From: Betaproteobacteria bacterium UBA2293
GTDB taxonomy: Bacteria > Pseudomonadota > Gammaproteobacteria > Burkholderiales > Rhodocyclaceae
Length of the DNA stretch: 30,983 bases
NCBI GenBank assembly: GCA_002345845.1
Contig: DDWF01000031.1
Span: 1-30,983, forward strand
Reading direction: 5' to 3'
Shown: one piece after another, positions 8,739-16,923 of the stretch
Numbering within the stretch: the stretch's first letter is position 1
How the letters are laid out: every line of letters starts with the position of its first letter
Made by a program: the position numbers and the translations under genes
The notes under the pieces: model-generated
Databases searched by the model: none
Told to the model about the DNA's origin: nothing
What the model saw: the letters and a program-made list of their open reading frames with translations, nothing else

Positions 8739-9752
8739 ATGGCCGGCGACTTTCTCTCCCAGGACGAGGTTGATGCCCTGCTCAAGGGCGTCACCGGGGA
8801 GACCGACGAGCCCGAGGATCACGGCGGCGGCGATGGCGACATTCGTGCCTACAACATTGGCACCCAGGAACGCATCGTCCGCGGCCGGATGCCAACCCTG
8901 GAACTGGTCAACGAGCGCTTCGCCCGCTACCTGCGCATCGGCCTGTTCAACTACATGCACCGCAACGCCGAAATCTCGGTCGGCCCGATCCGGGTGCAGA
9001 AGTACAGCGAATTCATCCGCAATCTGGTGGTACCAACCAACCTGAATCTGGTCGTCGCCAAGCCGCTGCGCGGCACCGCGCTGTTCGTCTTCGACCCCAA
9101 CCTGGTCTTCCTTGTCGTCGACAACATGTTCGGCGGCGACGGTCGTTTCCACACCCGCGTCGAAGGCCGCGATTTCACGGCCACCGAGCAGCGCATCATC
9201 CAGGGCCTGCTCGGTGTCGTGTTCACCGAATACAGCAAATCCTGGAAACCGGTGCACGACATCAATTTCGAGTACGTGCGCTCGGAAATGAATTCTCAGT
9301 TTGCCAATATCGCGACGCCGTCGGAAATCGTCGTGTCGACGACCTTCACGCTGGAGTTCGGTGGCGCCACGGCGGACATGCACATCTGCTTCCCCTATTC
9401 GATGCTCGAGCCGATCCGCGACCTGCTCTACAGCACCATGCAGAGCGATCAGCTATCCTCCGACAAACGCTGGATCATCACGCTGCGCAAACAGTTGCAG
9501 GGCGCCGAACTGGAAGTCGTCGCCCACCTTGGCAATGGCAAGATCACGCTCGGGCAGATACTCGAACTCAAGGTCGGCGACGTCATTCCGATCCACATAC
9601 CGCAGTACATCGAGGCACTGGTCGACAACGTGCCGCTGATGGAATGTTCCTATGGCCAGCAGAACGGCCAGTACGCATTGAAGGTCGAACGATTCATCGC
9701 TTCGTCCGACGTGCCGGCCAGTGAGCCGGCATTGGGAGAAAAAAATGGCTGA
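8739..9752 (+). CDS. fliM: Flagellar motor switch protein FliM
   Basis: 337 residues. The N-terminal peptide FLSQDEVDALLKGV is the CheY-P binding motif of FliM (usual form LSQxEIDALL). The middle CheC-like domain follows (RMPTLELVNERFARYLRIGLFNYM to IDDLL-type MLEPIRDLLYS), and then a C-terminal SpoA domain (VVAHLGNGKITLGQILELKVGDVIPI). It forms the C-ring wall and passes CheY signals to FliG. The end overlaps the start of fliN by 8 nt (ATGGCTGA), indicating translational coupling. Confidence 0.98.
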   Translation: MAGDFLSQDEVDALLKGVTGETDEPEDHGGGDGDIRAYNIGTQERIVRGRMPTLELVNERFARYLRIGLFNYMHRNAEISVGPIRVQKYSEFIRNLVVPTNLNLVVAKPLRGTALFVFDPNLVFLVVDNMFGGDGRFHTRVEGRDFTATEQRIIQGLLGVVFTEYSKSWKPVHDINFEYVRSEMNSQFANIATPSEIVVSTTFTLEFGGATADMHICFPYSMLEPIRDLLYSTMQSDQLSSDKRWIITLRKQLQGAELEVVAHLGNGKITLGQILELKVGDVIPIHIPQYIEALVDNVPLMECSYGQQNGQYALKVERFIASSDVPASEPALGEKNG

Positions 9753-10188
9753 CGAAATGGAAAACTTCGATAACCCGGTGACCGAGGACGATGGCCAGAT
9801 CAGTGAGGACGACTGGGCAGCCGCCATGGCCGAGCAGGCGGTCACCGAGTCGGCAGCCACCACCAGTGCACAACCCGCCGACATCTTCCCATCCTTCGGT
9901 GGAGCCGCCGCCGCTGGCGGCATGATGAACGAACTCGACATGATTCTCGACATTCCCGTCCAGATCACCGTCGAGCTCGGGCGCACCAAGATCACCATCA
10001 AGAACCTGCTACAACTGGCCCACGGCTCGGTCGTCGAACTCGACGCCATGGCCGGCGAGCCGATGGACGTACTGGTCAACGGCACGCTAATCGCCCAGGG
10101 CGAGGTCGTCGTCGTCAACGACAAGTTCGGCATTCGCCTGACCGACATCATCACGCCCTCCGAACGCATGCGCAAACTGAACCGCTGA
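9745..10188 (+). CDS. fliN: Flagellar motor switch protein FliN
   Basis: 147 residues from ATG 9745, chosen over an upstream GTG at 9721 because GGGAGAA sits just before it and MADEMENFDNPVTEDDGQISEDDWAAAM is a typical FliN N-terminus. An acidic front is followed by a C-terminal SpoA domain (about 65-147: DIPVQITVELGRTKITIKNLLQLAHGSVVELDAMAGEPMDVLVNGTLIAQGEVVVVNDKFGIRLTDI). FliN forms the base of the C-ring and the docking site for FliH. It overlaps fliM by 8 nt, and a 61-nt gap follows before fliO. Confidence 0.98.
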   Translation: MADEMENFDNPVTEDDGQISEDDWAAAMAEQAVTESAATTSAQPADIFPSFGGAAAAGGMMNELDMILDIPVQITVELGRTKITIKNLLQLAHGSVVELDAMAGEPMDVLVNGTLIAQGEVVVVNDKFGIRLTDIITPSERMRKLNR

Positions 10189-10249
10189 ACCTCGCTCCCC
10201 GGTTTGCATTAAGATAGCGCCCTGACCACATCGGGCGACGGGTTTTTCC

Positions 10250-10654
10250 TTGCTGCGCTTCATTCTCCTGCTTCTTCCCCTGACCGCGTCGGCGGCCGCT
10301 GAAAGCCCGCCACCAGGCGTTGGCTTTGGCTCCTACGTGCAGGCCGGGCTGGCCCTGGCCCTGATTGTCGGCCTCCTCGCCGGCGCCGCCTGGCTGGCCC
10401 GCAAAGTCACCGGCGGCAAGGGTTTCGGCCAGGGCGGCATGCGCGTTATCGGCGGCGTTGCCCTCGGCCCGCGCGAACGCATCGTCCTGCTCGAGGTGGG
10501 TGACGAATGGCTGGTCATCGGCATCGTCCCCGGCCAGATCCGCACCCTGCACCGCCTGGCTAAAGGCGACCTGAGCAGCGAGGGCGACAAAGCCGATGCT
10601 GACCGTCCCTTTGCCCAGTGGTTGCAGAACATCAGCGAACGGCGCCGCCCATGA
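10250..10654 (+). CDS. fliO: Flagellar biosynthesis protein FliO (TTG start)
   Basis: 134 residues. A signal-like N-terminus (LLRFILLLLPLTASAAAES) is followed by one membrane helix (about 28-48, VQAGLALALIVGLLAGAAWLA) and the short FliO domain (MRVIGGVALGPRERIVLLEVGDEWLVIGIVPGQIRTLHRL). FliO helps assemble the FliP ring of the export gate. The start must be TTG at 10250: a stop codon lies in frame at 10223 and no ATG or GTG occurs between. No strong ribosome binding site is visible. Its stop overlaps the fliP start as ATGA. Confidence 0.92.
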   Translation: MLRFILLLLPLTASAAAESPPPGVGFGSYVQAGLALALIVGLLAGAAWLARKVTGGKGFGQGGMRVIGGVALGPRERIVLLEVGDEWLVIGIVPGQIRTLHRLAKGDLSSEGDKADADRPFAQWLQNISERRRP

Positions 10655-11394
10655 CCAGGCGCCTGCTCACCATCCTCGCCCTGTTGCTGCCCGCTGGTGC
10701 CGCCCTCGCCCAGGCCGCCGGCCTGCCGGCGGTGACCAGTAGTCCGGCTGCCGGCGGCGGGACGACCTATTCGCTGACCATTCAGACGCTGCTGTTGATG
10801 ACGGCGCTCACCTTCATCCCGGCCACCATGCTGATGATGACCGGCTTCACGCGCATCGTCATTGTCCTGGCCCTGCTCCGCCAGGCCATCGGCACCCCGA
10901 CCTCCCCACCCAACCAGGTAGTGATCGGTCTCTCGCTATTCCTCACCTTCTTCGTCATGAGCCCGGTGCTCGATCGCGTGTACACCGAGGCTTATCTGCC
11001 GCTCTCCGAGAACCGCATCAACATCATGGAGGCGGCCGAAAGGGCGGCCGTGCCGCTGCGCGGCTTCATGCTCAAGCAGACGCGCGAGTCCGACCTCGCC
11101 CTATTCGCCGGCATTGCCAAGGCCGACCGCTTCGAAAAACCGGAAGACATTCCCCTGCGTGTCCTGATCCCGGCCTTCGTCATCAGTGAATTGAAAACCG
11201 CCTTCCAGATCGGCTTCATCCTGTTCATTCCCTTCCTGGTCATCGACATGGTCGTCGCCAGCCTGCTGATGTCGATGGGCATGATGATGATGTCGCCGAT
11301 CATGGTCGCCCTGCCCTTCAAGCTGATGCTGTTCGTGCTGGTCGATGGCTGGCACCTGGTCATCGGCTCGCTGATCCAGAGCTTCACGCCGTGA
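10651..11394 (+). CDS. fliP: Flagellar export gate protein FliP
   Basis: 247 residues from ATG 10651. A cleavable signal peptide (MTRRLLTILALLLPAGAALAQA) precedes the four-helix FliP domain with typical boxes TALTFIPATMLMMTGFTRIVIVLALLRQAIGTPTSPPNQVVIGLSLFLTFFVMSPV, IPLRVLIPAFVISELKTAFQIGFILFIPFLVIDMVVASLLMSMGMMMMSP and LPFKLMLFVLVDGWHLVIGSL. FliP pentamers form the core of the type III export gate with FliQ and FliR. The ATGA overlap with fliO and GTGA overlap with fliQ show tight coupling. The frame is open to a GTG at 10618, but that would remove the signal peptide from the N-terminus. Confidence 0.98.
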   Translation: MTRRLLTILALLLPAGAALAQAAGLPAVTSSPAAGGGTTYSLTIQTLLLMTALTFIPATMLMMTGFTRIVIVLALLRQAIGTPTSPPNQVVIGLSLFLTFFVMSPVLDRVYTEAYLPLSENRINIMEAAERAAVPLRGFMLKQTRESDLALFAGIAKADRFEKPEDIPLRVLIPAFVISELKTAFQIGFILFIPFLVIDMVVASLLMSMGMMMMSPIMVALPFKLMLFVLVDGWHLVIGSLIQSFTP

Positions 11395-11660
11395 CCCCGG
11401 GCACCGTCATGGAAATTGGCCGCCAGGCCATTGAGGTAACGCTGATCATCGCTGCCCCGACGCTCCTTGCCGCCTTGGTCGTCGGACTGATCATCAGCAT
11501 CTTCCAGGCGGCGACGCAGATCAACGAATCGACGCTCCAGTTCGTCCCCAAACTGGTGGCCATGTTCGTCGTCATCCTGCTCTTTGGCCCCTGGATGCTG
11601 CAGTACCTGATCGATTACATCCAGCGCCTGTTCGGCAGTATCCCCCAGCTGATCGGCTAG
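11391..11660 (+). CDS. fliQ: Flagellar export gate protein FliQ
   Basis: 89 residues, the exact family size, with two membrane helices. MTPGTVMEIGRQAIEVTLIIAAPTLLAALVVGLIISIFQAATQINESTLQFVPKLVAMFVVILLFGPWML is nearly diagnostic. It starts at GTG 11391, which overlaps the fliP stop as GTGA. The in-frame ATG at 11409 would cut off the conserved N-terminal TPG-V residues. FliQ packs around FliP/FliR in the export gate. Confidence 0.97.
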   Translation: MTPGTVMEIGRQAIEVTLIIAAPTLLAALVVGLIISIFQAATQINESTLQFVPKLVAMFVVILLFGPWMLQYLIDYIQRLFGSIPQLIG

Positions 11661-11673
11661 GGCCCCCAGCATC

Positions 11674-12453
11674 ATGATCAGCATCGCCAGTACTCAAATC
11701 GATGCCTGGATCGCTGCGCTATTCTTCCCGCTCGCCCGCATCCTCGGCTTCGTCGCCGCCGCGCCCTTGTGGAGCACGGCCGTCATACCGCAGCGCACTC
11801 GCCTGATTCTCGGCCTCGGCATCACCCTGGCCATCGCCCCGGCCCTACCGCCGATGCCCGAAGTTCAGCCGGCGACGTTAGCCGGCCTGTGGATCATGTT
11901 CCAGCAGATGCTTATTGGTATCGGCATGGGTTTCGCTGCCCGTATCGTCTTCGCTGCTTTCGATATGGCCGGTGAATTTATCGGCTTCCAGATGGGCCTC
12001 GGCTTCGCCACTTTCTACGATCCGGTGCGCGGCTCGCAGACACCTGTGGTCGCCGAGTTCATGGGCCTCGTCGCCTTGCTCATGTTTCTCTCGATGAACG
12101 GCCACCTGCTTTACTTTGCGACGCTGGCGCAAAGCTTCAATGCGATCCCGATCAGCGCCACGCCGCTGGCAGCACAATCCTGGCTCAACCTGACGCAGCT
12201 GGGTGGCGTGATTTTCTCGTCCGGCCTGCTCCTGGCACTGCCGGTGATCGTCGCCCTGATGATCACCAACTTCGCCCTCGCCGTCCTGACCCGGGCGGCT
12301 CCACAGCTGAACATCTTCGCCCTGGGTTTCCCGCTGACCCTGATGGGCGGCTTCACCGCCTTGGCGATCAGCCTGGATTACATGGCGGCGCCGATCCAGG
12401 CCGTCTTCGAAATCGGCATGCGCGCCATGCTGGATTTTGCCGTAGTGCGTTAG
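11674..12453 (+). CDS. fliR: Flagellar export gate protein FliR
   Basis: 259 residues with about six hydrophobic segments. Typical boxes are FFPLARILGFVAAAPLWSTAVIPQRTRLILGLGITLAIAPALP, GEFIGFQMGLGFATFYDPVRGSQTPVVAEFMGLVALLMFLSMNGHLLYFATLAQSF and LTRAAPQLNIFALGFPLTLMGGF. FliR occupies one place in the export gate pore with FliP and FliQ. It ends the plus-strand fli run. Its TAG stop overlaps the TAA stop of the convergent lipoprotein gene by 4 bases (12450-12453), and no terminator lies between them. flhB, the usual next gate gene, is not here. Confidence 0.97.
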   Translation: MISIASTQIDAWIAALFFPLARILGFVAAAPLWSTAVIPQRTRLILGLGITLAIAPALPPMPEVQPATLAGLWIMFQQMLIGIGMGFAARIVFAAFDMAGEFIGFQMGLGFATFYDPVRGSQTPVVAEFMGLVALLMFLSMNGHLLYFATLAQSFNAIPISATPLAAQSWLNLTQLGGVIFSSGLLLALPVIVALMITNFALAVLTRAAPQLNIFALGFPLTLMGGFTALAISLDYMAAPIQAVFEIGMRAMLDFAVVR

Positions 12454-12917
12454 TTCTGCAGGAAGGAGTCCGCCTGCTCCTGGCGGACCAGACGAATGAC
12501 TCCTTCGGCCATGCGGCGGGCGCCGATGGTCTGCGAATCGATTCCCTCGCTGTATTCGAGAATCTGGTACTGGCTGAAGCCCTGCTCATGCTGTAACTGG
12601 CTGGCCCGGCGCTTGAGCAGCTGGATCGACTCGCCGGAGCCGCCGGTATGGAAGCGCTTCATCTTCATCGACAGGCGATAGGTGTTGTCGTTCAGCCGAG
12701 CTTCTTCGATTTCCCAGTTAGGAGCCAGCGGGTCGTAGACAACGTAGATTGCCGCCGCGACGACGACAGCGGTCGCCAGCGAGGAGAGCTTTATCGAGGT
12801 ATCGGCAGTCAGCTGAATAACCTTATCCGGAATCAGCGGCGATGCTGTCGAACCGCTGGAACTGCATCCGCTCAGGACGAGCGCTCCGGCAAGCAAGAAG
12901 CAGGAAACAGCTTTCAT
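12450..12917 (-). CDS. Unrecognised small lipoprotein, coupled to flgL
   Basis: 155 residues; I do not recognise a named family. What can be seen: a lipoprotein signal peptide with lipobox LSGC (Cys18), Ser at +2 and +3 (no Asp, so outer-membrane sorting is likely). A second hydrophobic stretch at about 45-65 (LSSLATAVVVAAAIYVVY) follows, then a soluble charged domain (PNWEIEEARLNDNTYRLSMKMKRFHTGGSGESIQLLKRRASQLQHEQGFSQYQILEYSEGIDSQTIGARRMAEGVIRLV). Its ATG overlaps the flgL stop as ATGA, so it is translated as the last gene of the flgK-flgL unit. That placement suggests a motility or envelope role, but this is inference. The ORF is real by signal peptide, coupling and exact end-to-end fit with fliR. 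Confidence 0.85.
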   Translation of the reverse strand: MKAVSCFLLAGALVLSGCSSSGSTASPLIPDKVIQLTADTSIKLSSLATAVVVAAAIYVVYDPLAPNWEIEEARLNDNTYRLSMKMKRFHTGGSGESIQLLKRRASQLQHEQGFSQYQILEYSEGIDSQTIGARRMAEGVIRLVRQEQADSFLQN

Positions 12918-13876
12918 AGAATGTTGAACAGGCTGAGCTGACTGGTCTGCTTGAACGACAACTGAGCTGCCTCAAGCTGCAGCTGGTAGCGCGACAGTCG
13001 CGAAATCGCGTCAGTGTAATCAAGATCGACCAGTTCAGAGAGCCGGACATCGTAGAGGTACCCCGACTCCTCAGCCGAGGTCGTCATGCTCTCCATCGAC
13101 TGCAGGCGAGCGCCGACGGACGCACGAACAGTCGACAAGTGGGCGATCGCCGCCGAAGTATCGTCCAGAGCCTGGCCGTAGGCTGCCGTCGTAAACGGGA
13201 CACCGCTGGCCGGATCGAGGATGTCGATCATGTTTTTAAGACTGTCAAACATGCTGCGTCCGGTGACGCCCCCTTGGGCATCCCTGACCTGCATGAAAAC
13301 ATCGAAACCGTTTTCCGAGGTATTGATAGTGCGGGAAGCACTGACCTGCAGGGCTTCGTTACCGCCGTCACCGGCATAGGCTACGTGCGTCACGCCGACA
13401 CCCAGCGCATAGGGCGGCGTTGCCCCGGGATCAACCTGGAAAGGCTTGGTTGCCGACTGGAAGCCGGCGAAGATGTATTGCCCCGAGCCATCCTGAGTGT
13501 TGGCAAGGCCAATCAGACTCTGCAGGCGCTGCTTCAGTTCTTCCGCTAGCATGCCCCGCTGGGCCGGGCTATAAGTGGCATTGCCGCCCTGGACGGCGCG
13601 TTCGAAAATGGCCTGCAATTCGTCTTCGACGCCGCCCAGGGTGGAATCAAGCAGATTGAGCTTGCTCGTCGCCTCGCCCAGGTTGTCGAGAAACTGCTTG
13701 TTGACACCCTTCGACTGGCTGACCTGCAGGGCCTGCGCGGAGGCAATGGGATCGTCTTCCGGGGAGAGCACCCGGCGGCCGGTAGACATCTGCTGCTGGA
13801 CCTTGAACAGGTCGAACTGACGGCTCTGGATGCCGCTGGTGCCGGAATTGAATATCTGGGAAGTACTGACGCGCAT
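12914..13876 (-). CDS. flgL: Hook-filament junction protein FlgL (HAP3)
   Basis: 320 residues. The flagellin-like N-terminal helix (MRVSTSQIFNSGTSGIQSRQFDLFKVQQQMSTGRRVLSPEDDPIASAQALQVSQSKGVNKQFLDN) and the matching C-terminal helix (LVDLDYTDAISRLSRYQLQLEAAQLSFKQTSQLSLFNIL) pair to form the D0 core. The variable middle is exposed. FlgL joins FlgK to the flagellin filament. It lies 14 nt after flgK with a GGGGAAAA ribosome binding site, and its stop overlaps the lipoprotein start by 4 nt. It is probably transcribed with flgK from the sigma-28 site upstream of flgK. Confidence 0.97.
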   Translation of the reverse strand: MRVSTSQIFNSGTSGIQSRQFDLFKVQQQMSTGRRVLSPEDDPIASAQALQVSQSKGVNKQFLDNLGEATSKLNLLDSTLGGVEDELQAIFERAVQGGNATYSPAQRGMLAEELKQRLQSLIGLANTQDGSGQYIFAGFQSATKPFQVDPGATPPYALGVGVTHVAYAGDGGNEALQVSASRTINTSENGFDVFMQVRDAQGGVTGRSMFDSLKNMIDILDPASGVPFTTAAYGQALDDTSAAIAHLSTVRASVGARLQSMESMTTSAEESGYLYDVRLSELVDLDYTDAISRLSRYQLQLEAAQLSFKQTSQLSLFNIL

Positions 13877-13890
13877 GATGTTTTCCCCTT

Positions 13891-15897
13891 TCAGCCTAGG
13901 GACAGAATGGTGTCGAACAGCTTGTTGCCGATTTCGAGCAGCTTCGAGGAGGCCTGATAGGCACGCTGGAACTTGAGCATGTTGGCAGCCTCTTCGTCGA
14001 GATTGACCCCGGACAACGCCTCGCGGGTAGCCTGGGCTTGCTGCAAGACGGCTGTCTGGGCTTCGAGCTGGACTTTCGCTTCGCGCGAGCGGATGCCGTT
14101 ATCGGCCACCAGCTTGGCATAGGCAGCCTGGTAGGTCGATACGCCCCCCTCCATGGTGCTCTGGGTCTGCAGCTTGGCGAACAGGATGGCGTTGCGACCA
14201 TCCTGGATGCCCGAGGTATTGCTGTCGACCAGGAAACTGTCACTACCACTGGTCGGCGGTGCTCCAGAGATGGTGAAATGCATGTTGTCGAAGGTGAAGC
14301 CAACCAGCGTTGCCCCCCCGGCGTTCAACGGAATGTCGCCAGCGCCCGGCACTTCCGTGCCGTCTGAATAAATGGCGGTCCAGGGAGATGTCACCCCCTG
14401 CAGGTCAGTCTGGTTCACCGTCAGGGCAAGGGCCGGAGAAGGCAGGACGTAGCCCTCGGCGACAAGCCCTTGCGAGATCCGGAAGGTTCCGCTGTTGGCG
14501 ATATCCGGCGTCACGCGTACCGGCGCCGCAGCGGCAATCAAACGCGGGTCGGCGGCAATCTGCTGGTTGATCGAAAGATTGCGGGCAATTTCCGAATAGG
14601 GTTCCACCTTGAAGCGATCTCCCGGATCGCCCACAGCGTTGATCGTCAGATCAATACCGTCGAAGGAAGCGACCCCGGCACCATTGCCGGTGAAGACTAC
14701 CTGATTGTCGCTAAGGCGAGTGACCGAATAGTCACCGCCAGCAGCGAAAGTCACCTGATAATCGCTGGCCCGCAGCTCGGTAAAGAAGTTTCCGCTGAAG
14801 TCCGGGGGACTCGGCGCTTGCGGCGGCGCGAAAGCAGCCGAGAGATCGCCACTGCCGAGGTTCGTGCTGTTCGCTTGGACACGCGGCGCTGTCATGGTGA
14901 ATAGGCTGCCCACAAACCCCGGGTCGCCAGCCACGTTGCCAAGCAAATCCTGGCCTAGCCCCAATTGCGCGTTGAAGGTCAACGTCAACGAAGCCGCCAG
15001 GCGCCCGATTTCGTTGCTCACCCGATCGAGCGAACTGGCACGGAAGGACACCAGCCCACCGAGGACGCCGCCATTGACCAGATATTCCGGCAACTCCAGC
15101 GCACCGCCGCTGGTCTTCAGGCCGACCACAACCTTCGATGGATCAGCAACCGATGGCGTCGCCGTCATCTGCTGCGCCGTGCTGCCAACCACCAGTTGTT
15201 GTCCGGAACCGATGAAGACATTGAAGCTGCCATCGCTGTTGGTGGTGGTCGAAACCTTGATCAGCTGATTGAGATCGCTGACCAACCGATCACGCTGATC
15301 AAGCAGGTCGTTGGCCGGCTGCCCATAGCTGGCCTCGGAAACGACAATACGCTGATTGACGTCGGCGATCAGGCTGGCATAGGTGTTGATCTCGGCTACT
15401 GCGTTGGTGATTCGGCCGTTTATTTCATAATTGATCTCTTCCAGCCGCGAATCGAGGCTGCGGAAGCGCTCGACCATGGTCTGCGCCGAAGAAATCATCG
15501 CCTGGCGGGCTGGCAGCAGGGAAGGATTCGAAGCGACCTGCTGGACGCCGGAGAAAAAATCCTGCAAAGCTGGCGACAAGCCGGCGCTGGCATCGGCCAG
15601 CATGTTGTCGATCTGCTTGATCTGGCCGTAAAAGGCATCCAGCTGACTGACTGTCGTCTGCGCGGTATTCACCTGACGGTTGATGAAGGCGTCGTAGACG
15701 CGTTCGATGGTCTGCACATGAACGCCCTGCCCGATCGAACCGGCACCGGTGTTCACCGCAATATTGGTCGCCTGCACCGTCCGCTGCCGGGTATAGCCGG
15801 GTGTATTGGCGTTGACGACGTTGTGCTCGGTCGTCAGCAGTCCGAGTTGAGCGGCATTGATGCCGCTGATGCCAATACCAAAAATTCCTGAGCTCAT
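13891..15897 (-). CDS. flgK: Hook-filament junction protein FlgK (HAP1)
   Basis: 668 residues. The N-terminal rod-type motif (SSGIFGIGISGINAAQLGLLTTEHNVVNANTPGYTRQR) and C-terminal helix (SGVNLDEEAANMLKFQRAYQASSKLLEIGNKLFDTILSLG) are diagnostic; the large variable middle lies between. FlgK forms the first junction ring on the hook tip. Two ATGs stand side by side at 15900 and 15897. The second is chosen because GAGGTG lies at a better distance from it. A sigma-28-like promoter lies just upstream (15915-15941), and flgJ ends 52 bases before. Confidence 0.96.
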   Translation of the reverse strand: MSSGIFGIGISGINAAQLGLLTTEHNVVNANTPGYTRQRTVQATNIAVNTGAGSIGQGVHVQTIERVYDAFINRQVNTAQTTVSQLDAFYGQIKQIDNMLADASAGLSPALQDFFSGVQQVASNPSLLPARQAMISSAQTMVERFRSLDSRLEEINYEINGRITNAVAEINTYASLIADVNQRIVVSEASYGQPANDLLDQRDRLVSDLNQLIKVSTTTNSDGSFNVFIGSGQQLVVGSTAQQMTATPSVADPSKVVVGLKTSGGALELPEYLVNGGVLGGLVSFRASSLDRVSNEIGRLAASLTLTFNAQLGLGQDLLGNVAGDPGFVGSLFTMTAPRVQANSTNLGSGDLSAAFAPPQAPSPPDFSGNFFTELRASDYQVTFAAGGDYSVTRLSDNQVVFTGNGAGVASFDGIDLTINAVGDPGDRFKVEPYSEIARNLSINQQIAADPRLIAAAAPVRVTPDIANSGTFRISQGLVAEGYVLPSPALALTVNQTDLQGVTSPWTAIYSDGTEVPGAGDIPLNAGGATLVGFTFDNMHFTISGAPPTSGSDSFLVDSNTSGIQDGRNAILFAKLQTQSTMEGGVSTYQAAYAKLVADNGIRSREAKVQLEAQTAVLQQAQATREALSGVNLDEEAANMLKFQRAYQASSKLLEIGNKLFDTILSLG

Positions 15898-15914
15898 CAT
15901 TCACCTCTATGAGG

Positions 15915-15941
15915 TTAACGACCGGTTGGCCGCAAAGTTTA
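15915..15941 (-). promoter_or_regulatory. Sigma-28 (FliA) promoter of flgK-flgL-lipoprotein
   Basis: Read on the minus strand: TAAACTTT (15941-15934), 11 nt, GTCGTTAA (15922-15915). The FliA consensus is TAAAGTTT-N11-GCCGATAA, so 13 of 16 positions match with exact spacing. The predicted start near 15908 falls at the ribosome binding site, leaving a leader of only about 8-12 nt. That is unusually short and is the main reason for caution. Confidence 0.65.
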
Positions 15942-15949
15942 GCGACGCT

Positions 15950-16915
15950 TCAACCGATCAGCGCCTGGCGGAGGGTCGGGCCGTTGATGATGCGCGCCAG
16001 CTTGTCGGCGTACATCGGATCGGTGGCATACCCTGCCTGCTGCAGACGTCTTGCAAACTCCGTGCCATCCTGGGAGCCGATGACGCTGCTGTAGCGCGAG
16101 CTGTCGCGCAACAGTGCCGCGTAGTCGCGGAAACTTTCTTCGTAGGAGGCATAAGCGCGGAAACGCTCGACCACCTGCTGCGGCTGGCCGTTCACATATT
16201 CGGTGGTAGTCGCCTCGACGGTGGCGCCGGTCCATCCCTTGCCGGCCTTGATGCCGAACAGGTTGTGGCTGGGCGAGCCGTCGGCATGGCGGATCTCGCT
16301 ACGGCCCCAGCCGCTTTCCAGGGCCGAATGGGCAATCAGGAACTGGGGCGGGATGCCGGTCGAGCGCGAGGCCTCGACGGCATGCGGCCAGACGCGGTTG
16401 GCGAAATCGCGGGCCGTCGCCGGCACCTCGTTGTTGCCCGCCGCTAGCGCCGCATGCGCCTGGGCGGCATAGGCAGCCGAGGTCGGCAGGCTTCCCGGCA
16501 CCGGCGAATGGCGGAGATGGCGGCTGTCAGCCGTGGCCAGCGGCAGCGGATTGCCGGCAGCGTTTGCCGCCTCGCCGGGTGCCGCCAGGTCTTGGCCGTT
16601 GCCAACCGTTCGCCCTAGTTGCTGCTCGATCAAGCGGGCAAAGCCGACACCATTGTTGCTGCTGGCCAGGTTCTGCGCCATCTGCTGGTCAAGCAGGGAG
16701 GTGTAGAAACGCGACTGCTCGCTGTTCAGCATGCCGTCCTGCGGCACCGTGTCGCGCATGCTCTTCATGACCATCTGCAGGAACATCTGCTCGAATTGCT
16801 GAGCCGCCGCCTTCAATCCTTCCTGCGGATTCTTGGCGAACTGGCCACGCAGATCCTGCGCCGACTGGACGTCGAAGGCGGCGCGGTTGGGGACGTTCTG
16901 AATCTTGATGGCCAT
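15950..16915 (-). CDS. flgJ: Bifunctional rod-capping protein and peptidoglycan hydrolase FlgJ
   Basis: 321 residues, the full two-domain form. The N-terminal rod-scaffold domain (about 35-100, KNPQEGLKAAAQQFEQMFLQMVMKSMRDTVPQDGMLNSEQSRFYTSLLDQQMAQNLA) is joined by a Pro/Ala linker to a glucosaminidase-type muramidase domain (about 165-321). The latter has the catalytic-region glutamate in AHSALESGWGRSEI and the family boxes NLFGIKAGKGW and YASYEESFRDYAALL. FlgJ caps the growing rod and cuts a passage through the murein. The start ATG at 16915 follows AAGGACG. flgI ends 8 nt before it. Confidence 0.97.
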   Translation of the reverse strand: MAIKIQNVPNRAAFDVQSAQDLRGQFAKNPQEGLKAAAQQFEQMFLQMVMKSMRDTVPQDGMLNSEQSRFYTSLLDQQMAQNLASSNNGVGFARLIEQQLGRTVGNGQDLAAPGEAANAAGNPLPLATADSRHLRHSPVPGSLPTSAAYAAQAHAALAAGNNEVPATARDFANRVWPHAVEASRSTGIPPQFLIAHSALESGWGRSEIRHADGSPSHNLFGIKAGKGWTGATVEATTTEYVNGQPQQVVERFRAYASYEESFRDYAALLRDSSRYSSVIGSQDGTEFARRLQQAGYATDPMYADKLARIINGPTLRQALIG

Positions 16916-16923
16916 GGACGTCC

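Noticed and set aside
14965..15891. 308-codon plus-strand open frame opposite flgK
   Set aside because: It lies fully inside flgK, which has both terminal family motifs; no independent support.
15904..15914. CCTC-tat-GAGG hairpin over the flgK ribosome binding site as a translation switch
   Set aside because: With only 4 bp in each arm and a predicted transcript start inside it, most of one arm would not be in the mRNA.
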